Origin: Bradyrhizobium embrapense
Lineage (GTDB): Bacteria; Pseudomonadota; Alphaproteobacteria; Rhizobiales; Xanthobacteraceae
Assembly: GCF_001189235.2 (NCBI RefSeq)
Contig: NZ_LFIP02000004.1
Coordinates: 186,001-250,000, forward strand
DNA: 64,000 nt
Direction: 5' to 3'
The notes below the pieces were generated by a model. The model had not been told where the DNA came from, ran no database searches, and saw nothing but the letters and a program-made list of their open reading frames with translations. Positions 18,297-26,610 of this stretch are shown in pieces (positions within the stretch are counted from its first letter, which is position 1; every line of letters starts with the position of its first letter). A program made the position numbers and the translations under genes.

Positions 18297-19505
18297 CTAC
18301 GCCTCGACGTCCGGCCGCGCGGCAGCATCCGCGGGCCGCGTCTGCTTCAAAAATCTCGCGCAGATAAATCCGAGCACCACCATCACGGCGGCGGCTGAGA
18401 CGAGCGTCGTGGTCTTGCCGGCGTGTTGCAGCCCAAAACCATAGGCGATCGGGCCGACGGTCTGGCCCATGAAGAAGAAGAACGAGTGCAGCGACAACGC
18501 GGTGGCACGCGCTTCGACCGACAGCTCGCTGGCGAACACCTGCAGGCAGCCGTGGATCATGTAGAAGCCGAGGCCCATCACCAGAAGGCTCGCCATCTGC
18601 AGCTTCCAGTGCAGCCCGAAGGCGGCGCCGGCGAGTTGCATGCCGACCAGCGTTGCGCCGATGATCATCATGCCCTTGACGCCGATCCACGGCAGCAGCC
18701 GCGAGACCGTCAGCGTGTAGAGCAATCCGCCGATTGCAAAGCCCGCGATCACGATGCCGGCGATCGACAGCGAGGTCTCGCCGAGTTCGAACAGGAACGA
18801 GGCGATGAAGGGAAACAGCCCGAGCACGCAGCAGCCTTCGATGAAGACCGCCGAATAGCAGATGCGCGCGTTCGGATTGGTGAAGATGGTGCGATAGCCG
18901 TGGCGCAGCGCCTTCAGGCTGGTGCGCGGCGGACGGTTCAGCGCGGCGCCGCGGAAGCCGGCGGCAACCGCAAGTGCGACGACGATCACGAGGCCGCCGA
19001 GCACCGCGAGCACGCCGCGCCAGCCGAGGAAATCGCCGATCAGGCCGGAGGCCGTGGCTCCGAGCAGATTGCCGGTCATCGAGCCGGCCAGCGTCCGTCC
19101 GATCGCGAGCTGCCGCTTGTCGGGGCCGACGAGATCGCTGGTCAGCGAGAGCGCAACCGGAAACACGCCGCCGGAGCCGATGCCGGCGAGGATGCGGGTC
19201 ACGAACAGCATCGGAAACGAGGTCGAGAGCGCGCCGAGGATGCTGGCGACCCCGAGCAGTCCGAGGCAGATCGTCATCAGACGCGCCTTGCCGAACAGAT
19301 CGGCGGCGGCGCCGATCGCCGGCTGGATGATTGCGAAGGTGAAGGCGAATACCGCGGCAAAGCTCGCCGCGGTCGCGATGCTGACACCGAAATCCTCGGC
19401 GACATGCGGCAGTACCGGATCGAGCGCGCGCACCGACAGGCTCGCCGCGAATGTCGCCAGCGTGATGACGTTGAGAACCGGCGGCATGCCGCTCTTTGCG
19501 GTCAT
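18297..19505 (-). CDS. MFS transporter
   Basis: Major facilitator superfamily permease, 402 aa, about 12 membrane helices. After helix 1 (VLNVITLATFAASLSVRALD) comes the loop 2-3 signature GAAADLFGKARLMTICLGLL, and helix 4 carries RILAGIGSGGVFPVALSL. The pattern resembles DHA1/AraJ-like exporters, but specificity cannot be read. It lies 15 bases downstream of kdsA on the same strand, so read-through from kdsA is likely. Confidence 0.88.
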   Translation of the reverse strand: MTAKSGMPPVLNVITLATFAASLSVRALDPVLPHVAEDFGVSIATAASFAAVFAFTFAIIQPAIGAAADLFGKARLMTICLGLLGVASILGALSTSFPMLFVTRILAGIGSGGVFPVALSLTSDLVGPDKRQLAIGRTLAGSMTGNLLGATASGLIGDFLGWRGVLAVLGGLVIVVALAVAAGFRGAALNRPPRTSLKALRHGYRTIFTNPNARICYSAVFIEGCCVLGLFPFIASFLFELGETSLSIAGIVIAGFAIGGLLYTLTVSRLLPWIGVKGMMIIGATLVGMQLAGAAFGLHWKLQMASLLVMGLGFYMIHGCLQVFASELSVEARATALSLHSFFFFMGQTVGPIAYGFGLQHAGKTTTLVSAAAVMVVLGFICARFLKQTRPADAAARPDVEA

Positions 19506-19520
19506 GTCGTCGTCACCCTG

Positions 19521-20384
19521 TCAGGCTGCGGTCTTGGCGAGCGCGTCGAACTGCATCAGGCGCTTGACGAGGGCTTCGAAGTCGCGGAGCGGCACCATGT
19601 TCGGACCGTCCGACGGCGCGTGGTCCGGATCGGGATGAGTTTCGATGAACACGCCGGCGACGCCGACCGCGACCGCGGCGCGCGCCAGCACCGGCACGAA
19701 TTCGCGCTCGCCGCCGGACGAAGTCCCCTTGCCGCCCGGCTGCTGTACCGAATGGGTGGCGTCGAAGATCACGGGCGCGCCTGTCGTGCGCGCCAGGATC
19801 GGCAGCGCGCGCATGTCCGACACCAGCGTGTTGTAGCCGAACGATGCGCCGCGCTCGGTGACCAGCACATTGGCGTTGCCGGCGCCGGTGATCTTGCTGA
19901 CTACATTGGCCATGTCCCACGGTGCCAGGAACTGGCCCTTCTTGACGTTGACGACCTTGCCGGTCGCCGCCGCCGCCAGCAGGAGATCGGTCTGCCGGCA
20001 CAGGAAGGCCGGGATCTGCAGCACGTCGACCGCCTGTGCCGCTTCCGCGCACTGGTCCGGTTCATGGACGTCGGTCAGCACCGGCAGCCCGAGCGACGAG
20101 CGGATCTCGGCGAAGATCGGGAGTGCCTGCTTCAGCCCGATGCCGCGCGCGGCCGACGCGCTGGTGCGGTTCGCCTTGTCGAACGAGGTCTTGTACACCA
20201 GACCGATCTTGAGCCTCCCCGCGATCTCCTTCAGCGCGGAGGCCACCTCAAGCGCGTGCGCGCGGCTTTCGAGCTGGCAGGGACCTGCGATGATCGAGAT
20301 GGGCAAGGCGTTGCCGAATTTGGCCGGTCCGACCGTAACGATCGGCGCGGCTTGCGCGGAAACCTGATTGGTCAAAATGTGCAT
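19521..20384 (-). CDS. kdsA: 3-deoxy-8-phosphooctulonate (KDO-8-P) synthase
   Basis: Condenses arabinose-5-phosphate with phosphoenolpyruvate to make KDO-8-phosphate for LPS inner core (287 aa). TIM barrel with the signature ISIIAGPCQLESRAHALEVA, YKTSFDKANRTS, DVHEPDQC, QIPAFLCRQTDLLLAAA and IFDATHSVQQPGG. ATG 20382-20384 (MHILTNQVSA) gives normal length; an in-frame extension to 20495 is unsupported. It fits the conserved pyrG-kdsA-eno order once the 20.5-27.3 kb insertion is discounted. Confidence 0.97.
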   Translation of the reverse strand: MHILTNQVSAQAAPIVTVGPAKFGNALPISIIAGPCQLESRAHALEVASALKEIAGRLKIGLVYKTSFDKANRTSASAARGIGLKQALPIFAEIRSSLGLPVLTDVHEPDQCAEAAQAVDVLQIPAFLCRQTDLLLAAAATGKVVNVKKGQFLAPWDMANVVSKITGAGNANVLVTERGASFGYNTLVSDMRALPILARTTGAPVIFDATHSVQQPGGKGTSSGGEREFVPVLARAAVAVGVAGVFIETHPDPDHAPSDGPNMVPLRDFEALVKRLMQFDALAKTAA

Positions 20385-20540
20385 CCTTTTTCCGGCGACC
20401 ATGCAGTCCGACGCGGGAGGGATCAAGCCATCCCGCACGATGAGGGGGTTGCGCTGACGCCGTGGGTGCGCCGTGCTATCACAATCCCGCCCCAACCGCT
20501 CCTATAGATTGGCGTGGAACAGATTCCCAATGAGGACGAA

Positions 20541-20876
20541 ATGCGCATCTCGCTGATGATCGGAGTCATGGCCGGACTGTCGGTGATGTCAGGTCTGGCA
20601 TACGGCCAGACCAGCAGCCAGCCCGGCGTCGTCACCAGCGGAGCCACCGGTGTCACCATCAACGGCAAGCCGGCAGCGCGCAGCGGCGACACCACCAGCA
20701 ATGGCGGCCCATTGGTCGAAGGCGTGCCCAATGTCCTGATCAACGGCAAGCCGGCGGTGGTGATGGGCGATCGCACCCATTGCGGCGGCAAAACGACCTC
20801 GGGCAGCCACGGCGTCTTCATCAACGGCAAGCCGATGGTCCGCGAAGGCGACCAGACCTCGGGCTGCGCGCAATAG
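20541..20876 (+). CDS. exported PAAR-motif repeat protein
   Basis: Short 111-residue protein with a clear signal peptide (MRISLMIGVMAGLSVMSGLA-YGQ) and three spaced copies of a PAAR/DUF4150-like unit: VTINGKPAARSGD (38-50), VLINGKPAVVMGD (65-77) and VFINGKPMVREGD (92-104), with Cys/His between them (THCGG, SGCAQ). PAAR proteins normally cap type VI secretion spikes and lack Sec signals; no T6SS genes are nearby. ATG 20541 has GAGGACGAA upstream; a GTG at 20514 would bury the signal peptide. Role unknown; it probably folds as a metal-bound beta cone in the periplasm. Confidence 0.7.
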   Translation: MRISLMIGVMAGLSVMSGLAYGQTSSQPGVVTSGATGVTINGKPAARSGDTTSNGGPLVEGVPNVLINGKPAVVMGDRTHCGGKTTSGSHGVFINGKPMVREGDQTSGCAQ

Positions 20877-20882
20877 GCGCCC

Positions 20883-20911
20883 GGGCGCGGCGAGATCTCG
20901 CCGCCGCGCCC
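20883..20911. terminator. GC-rich hairpin between PAAR-like and NIPSNAP genes
   Basis: GGCGAGA/TCTCGCC forms a perfect 14-bp palindrome (20889-20902), extended by GGGCGC pairing with GCGCCC across a three-base bulge. It lies between two convergent stop codons and is probably a shared terminator. Confidence 0.5.
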
Positions 20912-20925
20912 CGATCACACCCGCA

Positions 20926-21252
20926 TCACTTGACCGCTGAGAACGACGTCGGCACCAACAACTGGTTTTCGATGGTGAGGACGATCTGGCCGTCCTCCTC
21001 GGTCTTGGCGCGCGCGGTGATCCATTCCGGATCGGTCGTGAACGCGGTCCATTTCTTTTCCCGCTCGGCGAGTGACTCCCAGGCGAGCAGATAGGTCAGG
21101 TCCTGATTGGATTCGCCGACCAGCGTCGTGAAGAAGCCGGCCTGCCTGATGCCGTGCTTGTCCCAGAGCTTGAGCGTGATGGTCTCGAAGCGCTTGAGCA
21201 GTGCCGGCAGCCGGCCCGGCAGGCAGCGATAGACGCGGGTCTCGTAGATCAT
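20926..21252 (-). CDS. NIPSNAP family protein
   Basis: Single ferredoxin-like dimeric alpha/beta-barrel domain of 108 aa. It opens MIYETRVYRCLPGRLPALLK, as is characteristic of NIPSNAP proteins, and has LTYLLAWESLAEREKKW and FTTDPEWITA in the expected places. Bacterial members have no established general function. It is monocistronic, reading toward the PAAR-like gene. Confidence 0.85.
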   Translation of the reverse strand: MIYETRVYRCLPGRLPALLKRFETITLKLWDKHGIRQAGFFTTLVGESNQDLTYLLAWESLAEREKKWTAFTTDPEWITARAKTEEDGQIVLTIENQLLVPTSFSAVK

Positions 21253-21435
21253 CGGCGATACTCCCAGATCGTGTTCGCGAAAGGTGCAGGTTCTGACAAC
21301 AAATCCGGGTCAAGTCAAAATCGCCAAGTCAAATTGACGTGGTTCAGCCCCTCCGCGCCAGCATGGCCCATCCGCCGGCGCTGCACACCTTCACACCAGC
21401 TTCACCTCGTCGACAAACTTGGCCGCCTGCAATAA

Positions 21436-21464
21436 TTGCCGGCCCGTCCGCCATCATCTATACA
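21436..21464 (+). promoter_or_regulatory. candidate sigma-70-type promoter of the DUF3857 gene
   Basis: TTGCCG (21436-21441), 17-bp spacer, TATACA (21459-21464). The predicted start near 21471 leaves an 18-nt leader with GAGGTGG before ATG 21489. Confidence 0.5.
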
Positions 21465-21488
21465 ACTCCTAAGTGAACGAGGTGGCGA

Positions 21489-24326
21489 ATGTATCTCATG
21501 CGATGGTTGCGCGCTGGCTTGTTGCTGGCGGCTGCACTCGGATGTCATTTGGGATGTCACGGCGCCGTGGCCCAACAGGCGACCGGTAACGGGCTCAAGG
21601 AAGTCCAACTCGGCAAGGATGCGTTTACCCTGGGCGATCCGGTGCCGGACTGGGTCGAGCAACTGCCGATCCCGGAAGTCCCCAAGACGGCATCATTGCC
21701 GGTGGTCATCCGTCTCGCCGACAGTCAGTACCGGCTTGGAAAAACTTCCGAGCTCTACTTCCGACGTTCGATGCAGATCAACGATGCCGCAGCACTGACA
21801 GCGGCCGGGCGCCTTTCGATCGCATTCGCCCCCGAATATGAGCATGTCCGGCTTCACACGATCCGCATCTATCGCGGGCAGGAACAGTTCGATCGGACGC
21901 TGACGTCCAACATCCGCTTCCTGCAGCGCGAGCAGGATCTCGAGCGGGGCGTCTATAGCGGCCGGGTGACTGCCTCCATCCTGATCGACGATCTGCGCGT
22001 CGGCGACACACTCGAGATCGCCTATACGAGCTCCGGTCAGAATCCGGTGTTCGGCGGCAAGGCTTTCGGCGCGGCGCCGTGGGACCAGAGCGTGCCGACG
22101 CTGCGACGGCGAGTCGTTCTGAATTATCCAACCGACCGATCGATCGCCTGGCGCGTGGTCGGCGACCGGCCGCTGCCGCCCCTCACCCCCACCGAGACCG
22201 TACGCGACGGATTTCGGCGCGTCAGCTTCGACCAGCAGCCATTGCCGGGATTTGCTGCAGAGACGATGGCGCCGCCCGATTTCTTCGGGCTTCGCTTCGT
22301 GCAATTCACCGAGTTTGCGAGCTGGAGTGATGTCGCTGCCTGGGCAAGCAACCTGTTCGAGGCGACCGCGCCAAAGGACGGTGAGTTTCAGGACGTCGTG
22401 AAGCGGATCAAGGCGCTGCCGTCCGAGCCGGCCCGCGCCATGGCGGCGCTCGAGTTCGTGCAATCCCAGATCCGCTATTTCTCGGTCGCGCTCGGCGAGA
22501 GCTCGCACCGGCCAACCCTGCCCGACGAGGTTTTGCGGCGCCGCTACGGCGACTGCAAGGACAAGTCGCTGTTGCTGGTTACCCTGCTGCACGAGCTCGG
22601 CATCAAGAGCCGGCCCGTGCTGCTGCAGATCGGGCGCCACGGCGGACTGGAGAAAATGCTGCCCAGCCCGCAGTTCTTCGATCATGCCATCGTCGAGGCC
22701 ACGGTCGGCGGCAAGTCCTATTTCCTCGACCCGACGCGGCTCGGACAGCATGGCGAGCTCGACCGCGCGGGCCAGGCGCATGCCGGCGTCCAAGTCCTCG
22801 TCGCCGCACGCGGGACCGATGCCGTCTCGCGCGTTCCTGCCGATACCGGCGATGTCGTCGGCAATGAAATCACCGAGCGCGCGACGCTGGCCAAGTTCGG
22901 TGAAGAGGGCCAGCTCGACGTCCGGCGCGTCTGGCGCGGGCTGGGCGCCGAGCAACTCCGTGTCGTGCTTGAACGGGCATCGCGCGAGCAGACCTCCAGG
23001 TTCGTCAGAGATGCCCTGGAACGCCGTTATCCCGGCGCGACGCTGGTGGGCGAGCCGGTGGTGCAGAACGACACCGTGAAGAACGAGCTTTCGATCTCGG
23101 CGCATTACCGGATTCCGAAGCTCGCCACGGAGGTGGAAGCGAGTTGGGTCGTCAGCTACGCGCTGGACAACATGCAGAATGTTCTGATCGCCTCGCAATC
23201 GGCAAACCGCACCACGCCGCTGCGGATTCCAGGCTTCCCGTTTCACGGCAAATACAGTTTCGAAATGAGCTTTCCCGAGCAGGTCAGCGCCAGCATCGAC
23301 CCGCGCGAACACGCCATCTCCAACAAGTATTTCAACGCCACGGTCACCGAATATTTTCGCGGCAGCAACGCCAGGAAGACCGTCGAGCTGAAGACGCTGC
23401 AGCCGTCGGTCGATCCGGCGGACTACCCCGGCTATGCCGAGGACCTCCGTTCGCTCAACAAGGCGATCGGCGGCGCCTTTGCGGTCAACAAGGCGATGCT
23501 CAACAACAATGCAGCCAAGGCGGATATCGCGCACCGCCTCCACGAGCAGCACGAGGAGATCATCAAGAAGACGACCGAGAGCATCGATGGCGGCAAGCTG
23601 ACCGGCGGCGATCTGGCCAATAGCTATTGCCTGCGCGGCCATGCCAAGGCCGACCTCGACCGCGTCGACGAGGCCCTGCAGGACACCAACACTGCCGTGC
23701 GCCTCGCGCCGACCGCCCCGAACATCCTGACGTGCCGCGCCAGCGTCTATTTCCGGTTGGGACAGTTCGACAAGAGCGTGACCGACTACTCCAATGCGAT
23801 CGCGCTGGGCGGCGGCGCCGACGGCATCGCATTCCGCTGGCGCGGCGTCTCGCGGGTCTATGCCGGCCGGATGCAGGAGGCCATCGAGGACTTCGCCAAG
23901 GCGAGCGAACTCGGCGACCGCGAAGCCCGACTCTACAGCGACATGTGGCTGATCGGGACCTACGGCCGCCTTGGCAGGCCGATCCCCGACGACATGGTCA
24001 AGCGCGCCGCGACTGAGGCGCAAGGTGAATGGCCGCGTGCCGGCCTCGCCATGCTGGCGGGCCTGATGTCGCCGGACGACATGCTCAAATCGCTCGAGAA
24101 GAAGGCCGGCGACGAGCGCCAGATGGCACTGGCCGAAGCATATTTCTATATCGGCCTGCGCAACCTCGCGCTCGGCGACACCATTCAGGCGCAGGCGTTC
24201 TTTCAGAAGACACGCGATATCGGTGTGATCGACTACGTCGAGAACGACTGCGCGGCGTTCGAGCTCGACCGTTTGAAGAAGCTGGGCGCGACAACCTCGG
24301 CCAAGCCCGGAGCGGTCGCCCACTGA
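21489..24326 (+). CDS. DUF3857 / transglutaminase-like / TPR protein
   Basis: Large exported protein (945 aa). Signal peptide in the first 29 residues (ALGCHLGCHGAVAQ), a DUF3857 domain (about 60-240), then a transglutaminase-like domain with a complete Cys-His-Asp triad: Cys356 in RRRYGDCKDKSLLL, His399 in FDHAIVEA and Asp414 in YFLDPTRLG. A beta-rich DUF2569/3858-like middle part follows, and tetratricopeptide-type helices (about 700-850, NSYCLRGHAKADLDRVDEAL). Papain-like peptidase or amidase activity in the periplasm is likely; the substrate is unknown. Similar proteins occur singly in many proteobacteria. The two-component operon starts 130 bases later. Confidence 0.85.
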   Translation: MYLMRWLRAGLLLAAALGCHLGCHGAVAQQATGNGLKEVQLGKDAFTLGDPVPDWVEQLPIPEVPKTASLPVVIRLADSQYRLGKTSELYFRRSMQINDAAALTAAGRLSIAFAPEYEHVRLHTIRIYRGQEQFDRTLTSNIRFLQREQDLERGVYSGRVTASILIDDLRVGDTLEIAYTSSGQNPVFGGKAFGAAPWDQSVPTLRRRVVLNYPTDRSIAWRVVGDRPLPPLTPTETVRDGFRRVSFDQQPLPGFAAETMAPPDFFGLRFVQFTEFASWSDVAAWASNLFEATAPKDGEFQDVVKRIKALPSEPARAMAALEFVQSQIRYFSVALGESSHRPTLPDEVLRRRYGDCKDKSLLLVTLLHELGIKSRPVLLQIGRHGGLEKMLPSPQFFDHAIVEATVGGKSYFLDPTRLGQHGELDRAGQAHAGVQVLVAARGTDAVSRVPADTGDVVGNEITERATLAKFGEEGQLDVRRVWRGLGAEQLRVVLERASREQTSRFVRDALERRYPGATLVGEPVVQNDTVKNELSISAHYRIPKLATEVEASWVVSYALDNMQNVLIASQSANRTTPLRIPGFPFHGKYSFEMSFPEQVSASIDPREHAISNKYFNATVTEYFRGSNARKTVELKTLQPSVDPADYPGYAEDLRSLNKAIGGAFAVNKAMLNNNAAKADIAHRLHEQHEEIIKKTTESIDGGKLTGGDLANSYCLRGHAKADLDRVDEALQDTNTAVRLAPTAPNILTCRASVYFRLGQFDKSVTDYSNAIALGGGADGIAFRWRGVSRVYAGRMQEAIEDFAKASELGDREARLYSDMWLIGTYGRLGRPIPDDMVKRAATEAQGEWPRAGLAMLAGLMSPDDMLKSLEKKAGDERQMALAEAYFYIGLRNLALGDTIQAQAFFQKTRDIGVIDYVENDCAAFELDRLKKLGATTSAKPGAVAH

Positions 24327-24395
24327 TTTCGAGGCCGAGTAGCGTTCCCGGGCGGCGCACCACACCCCGATACTGCAAGCTGTGGCGCGGCACCC

Positions 24396-24417
24396 GCAAT
24401 GTTGCTGCAATGTTGCT
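24396..24417 (+). promoter_or_regulatory. tandem 11-bp direct repeat, probable response-regulator box
   Basis: GCAATGTTGCT occurs twice head to tail (24396-24406 and 24407-24417), 40 bases before the response regulator ATG. An 11-bp period equals one helical turn and is the standard spacing of OmpR/PhoB-family half-sites. A TAGAAC -10-like hexamer at 24421-24426 fits class II activation. A related array precedes the methyltransferase gene at 26513. Confidence 0.6.
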
Positions 24418-24456
24418 GCCCCTAGAACCAACGGCTTGAAACCGGGATTTGGCGAC

Positions 24457-25131
24457 ATGCGGATATTGCTGGTCGAAGACGAGGCCGAAATGGCGGCGGC
24501 GCTGTCACAGGCGCTGAAGGGCTACGACATGGTCGTCGACCACGTGCCGAACCTTGCCGAGGCCGAGGAAGCGATTTCCGCCGACGTGCACGGCGCTGTC
24601 CTGCTCGACCGTCAGCTGCCCGACGGCGACGGCCTCACGCTGATCCCGAAGCTGCGCGCCAAGGCCGACGGAGTTCCGATCATCGTGCTGACCGCACGAG
24701 GCGATCTTGCCGACCGCATCACCGGCCTCGACAGCGGCGCCGACGACTATCTGGCCAAGCCGTTCGCGGTCGAGGAGCTGTTGGCGCGGCTGCGCGCCGT
24801 GCTGCGCCGTCCCGCCGGCCTGCAGCTTGAGATCATCAAGGCCGGCCGGATGGCGTTCGATTGCAGCCATCGCGAGGCCAGCGTCAATGGCCGCCCGCTC
24901 GACCTGCCACGGCGCGAGCTGCTGGTGCTGGAGACGCTGCTGCGCCGCATGGGCCGCACCGTGCTGCGCGCGACGCTCGAGGAGGCCGTCTACAATTTCG
25001 AGGATGAGATCCAGTCCAATGCGCTCGATGCCCACGTCTCGCGTCTCAGGCGCAAGCTTGCAGACTCGGATGCCGGCGTCGAGATCCACAGCATCCGCGG
25101 CGTCGGCTACCTGCTGAAGCAGGTGTCATGA
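24457..25131 (+). CDS. OmpR-family response regulator
   Basis: 224-aa DNA-binding regulator. Receiver domain 1-115 with the acidic pocket Glu7/Asp8 (LLVEDEAEM), phosphoacceptor Asp51 in AVLLDRQLPDGDG and the KPF lysine in DDYLAKPFAVEELLARL. A C-terminal winged helix (about 130-222) has LPRRELLVLETLLRRMGR, the recognition region NALDAHVSRLRRKLADSDA and IHSIRGVGYLLKQ. It resembles QseB/PmrA/TctD. ATG 24457 begins the receiver directly. Its TGA overlaps the histidine kinase ATG (ATGA), so the pair is translationally coupled. The repeats just upstream suggest autoregulation. Confidence 0.94.
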   Translation: MRILLVEDEAEMAAALSQALKGYDMVVDHVPNLAEAEEAISADVHGAVLLDRQLPDGDGLTLIPKLRAKADGVPIIVLTARGDLADRITGLDSGADDYLAKPFAVEELLARLRAVLRRPAGLQLEIIKAGRMAFDCSHREASVNGRPLDLPRRELLVLETLLRRMGRTVLRATLEEAVYNFEDEIQSNALDAHVSRLRRKLADSDAGVEIHSIRGVGYLLKQVS

Positions 25132-26507
25132 GCGAAGCGGCCGATCACTACTGCCTGCGCTCGAAGCTGAGCTGGTGGCTGGTGACGATGCAGGCCGCCC
25201 TGCTGGCGATGCTGATCGTTTGCCTGATCGGCGCGCTGTGTGCCACCGGTTTCCTGATCGTTCCGCGTGATGAGGATCACGTCATATCCATCGTGCAGGG
25301 TGCGATCGGACGCGATGGCGAGGGCAACCTCGCATTGCGCGCGACGGCCGAACTCAAGCAGCTTCGCGAGAACACGCCCGACCTCTGGTTCCTGGTGCGC
25401 GACCGGCAAGGCCATTCGCTGTCGGAAGGCGTCGTGCCGCCCGAATTTGCCAGGATCGGTGATGCACTCGACCAGATCAGCCAGGCCAGGCTCGGCTGGC
25501 AGATGTTCGAGGACGATCCGCGCAAACCGCCTGCGCGAATGAAGCGCGTCAATTCCGACGCTGGCCCCGTACAGGTGCTCACAGCCACGCAAGGGCCGAC
25601 GTCGAGCGTCAGGACGGCACTCGCCACGACGCTGGCATTCCTTGCCATAGCCCTGCCCGGCCTTTTCCTGATGGCGTGCGCCACGTTCATCGCAACGCCG
25701 ATGGTGGTGAAGCGCGCCCTCGCCGGCCTCGACACCGCGGCCGACGAAGCCCGCCGGATCGATTTCCGTCAGCGCGGCAGTCGGCTGTCGTCGGACCATC
25801 TGCCGCTCGAAGTCGCTCCACTCGTGACCGCCGTCAACGATGCGCTGAAGCGGCTCGACGACGGCTATTCGCGCCATCAACGCTTCGTCGCCGATGCTGC
25901 GCACGAATTGCGCACGCCGATCGCGATCCTCAACACGCGGCTGGAGTCGCTGCCGCCGGGACCTGAGAAAACCCGGCTGCTCGAGGATTCAGCGCGGCTT
26001 GCGACGCTCGCCGAGCAGCTGCTCGACATCCAGCGCTTCGATCATTGCCGCAATCCGTTCGGCCGCGTCGATCTCGTGGCGGTCGCGCGTACGGTTGCGG
26101 CCGATCTCGCGCCGCTCGCGATCGCAGCCGGTTACGAATTGTCGCTCGATACCGCAACCGACCGGGTCGAAACGCTGGGCGACCGCGCTGCGCTCGAGCG
26201 CGCGCTGACCAATCTCGTGCAGAACGCCATCCAGCATGGCGGCCGCCGCGGCACCATCACCATCCATGTCGGCAGCGCCGCGACAGTCGACGTGTCAGAT
26301 GAAGGCGACGGCATCCCGAAGGATGAGCGCACGCGGATCTTCGATCCGTTCTATCGGCTTGCGCCGCTCGATCGCGGCGCCGGCCTCGGACTCAACATGG
26401 TACGCGAGATTGCAAGACTGCACGGCGGTCATGTCTCCGTGCTTGACGGACCGAAGGGCGGCGCGAGCTTCCGTCTCACGTTATCGCCGGCGCCGCTCGT
26501 ATCGTGA
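25128..26507 (+). CDS. two-component sensor histidine kinase
   Basis: 459-aa membrane kinase paired with the preceding regulator. Two membrane helices (about 17-42 and 163-188) bracket a roughly 120-residue periplasmic sensor region; a HAMP linker follows (about 190-245), then the H box FVADAAHELRTPIAIL with phospho-His259, N box NLVQNAIQHGG, G1 VDVSDEGDGIP and G2 GAGLGLNMVREIARLHGG. Architecture matches QseC/PmrB-type kinases. The periplasmic domain has no recognised ligand fold. It overlaps the regulator by four bases. Confidence 0.94.
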   Translation: MSEAADHYCLRSKLSWWLVTMQAALLAMLIVCLIGALCATGFLIVPRDEDHVISIVQGAIGRDGEGNLALRATAELKQLRENTPDLWFLVRDRQGHSLSEGVVPPEFARIGDALDQISQARLGWQMFEDDPRKPPARMKRVNSDAGPVQVLTATQGPTSSVRTALATTLAFLAIALPGLFLMACATFIATPMVVKRALAGLDTAADEARRIDFRQRGSRLSSDHLPLEVAPLVTAVNDALKRLDDGYSRHQRFVADAAHELRTPIAILNTRLESLPPGPEKTRLLEDSARLATLAEQLLDIQRFDHCRNPFGRVDLVAVARTVAADLAPLAIAAGYELSLDTATDRVETLGDRAALERALTNLVQNAIQHGGRRGTITIHVGSAATVDVSDEGDGIPKDERTRIFDPFYRLAPLDRGAGLGLNMVREIARLHGGHVSVLDGPKGGASFRLTLSPAPLVS

Positions 26508-26512
26508 TGCGC

Positions 26513-26540
26513 GCAATGTTGCGCAATGTTGTCGCAATGC
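26513..26540 (+). promoter_or_regulatory. second GCAATGTT repeat array, upstream of the methyltransferase gene
   Basis: GCAATGTT at 26513-26520 and 26523-26530, then GCAATGC at 26534-26540 (spacings 10 and 11). The core matches the box before the response regulator gene. It ends about 70 bases before ATG 26611. Confidence 0.5.
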
Positions 26541-26610
26541 AGCTCCCGCAAACAAGGCGTCACGCTTCGCAATCGAGTCGGGGCGCGTCGACACTTTGCT
26601 GGGAATCCCA

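Noticed and set aside
18423..20507. 694-codon plus-strand open frame
   Set aside because: Antisense to the MFS and kdsA genes and spanning their junction.
21693..24458. 921-codon minus-strand open frame
   Set aside because: Shadow of the DUF3857/transglutaminase gene, which has a full set of recognisable motifs on the plus strand.
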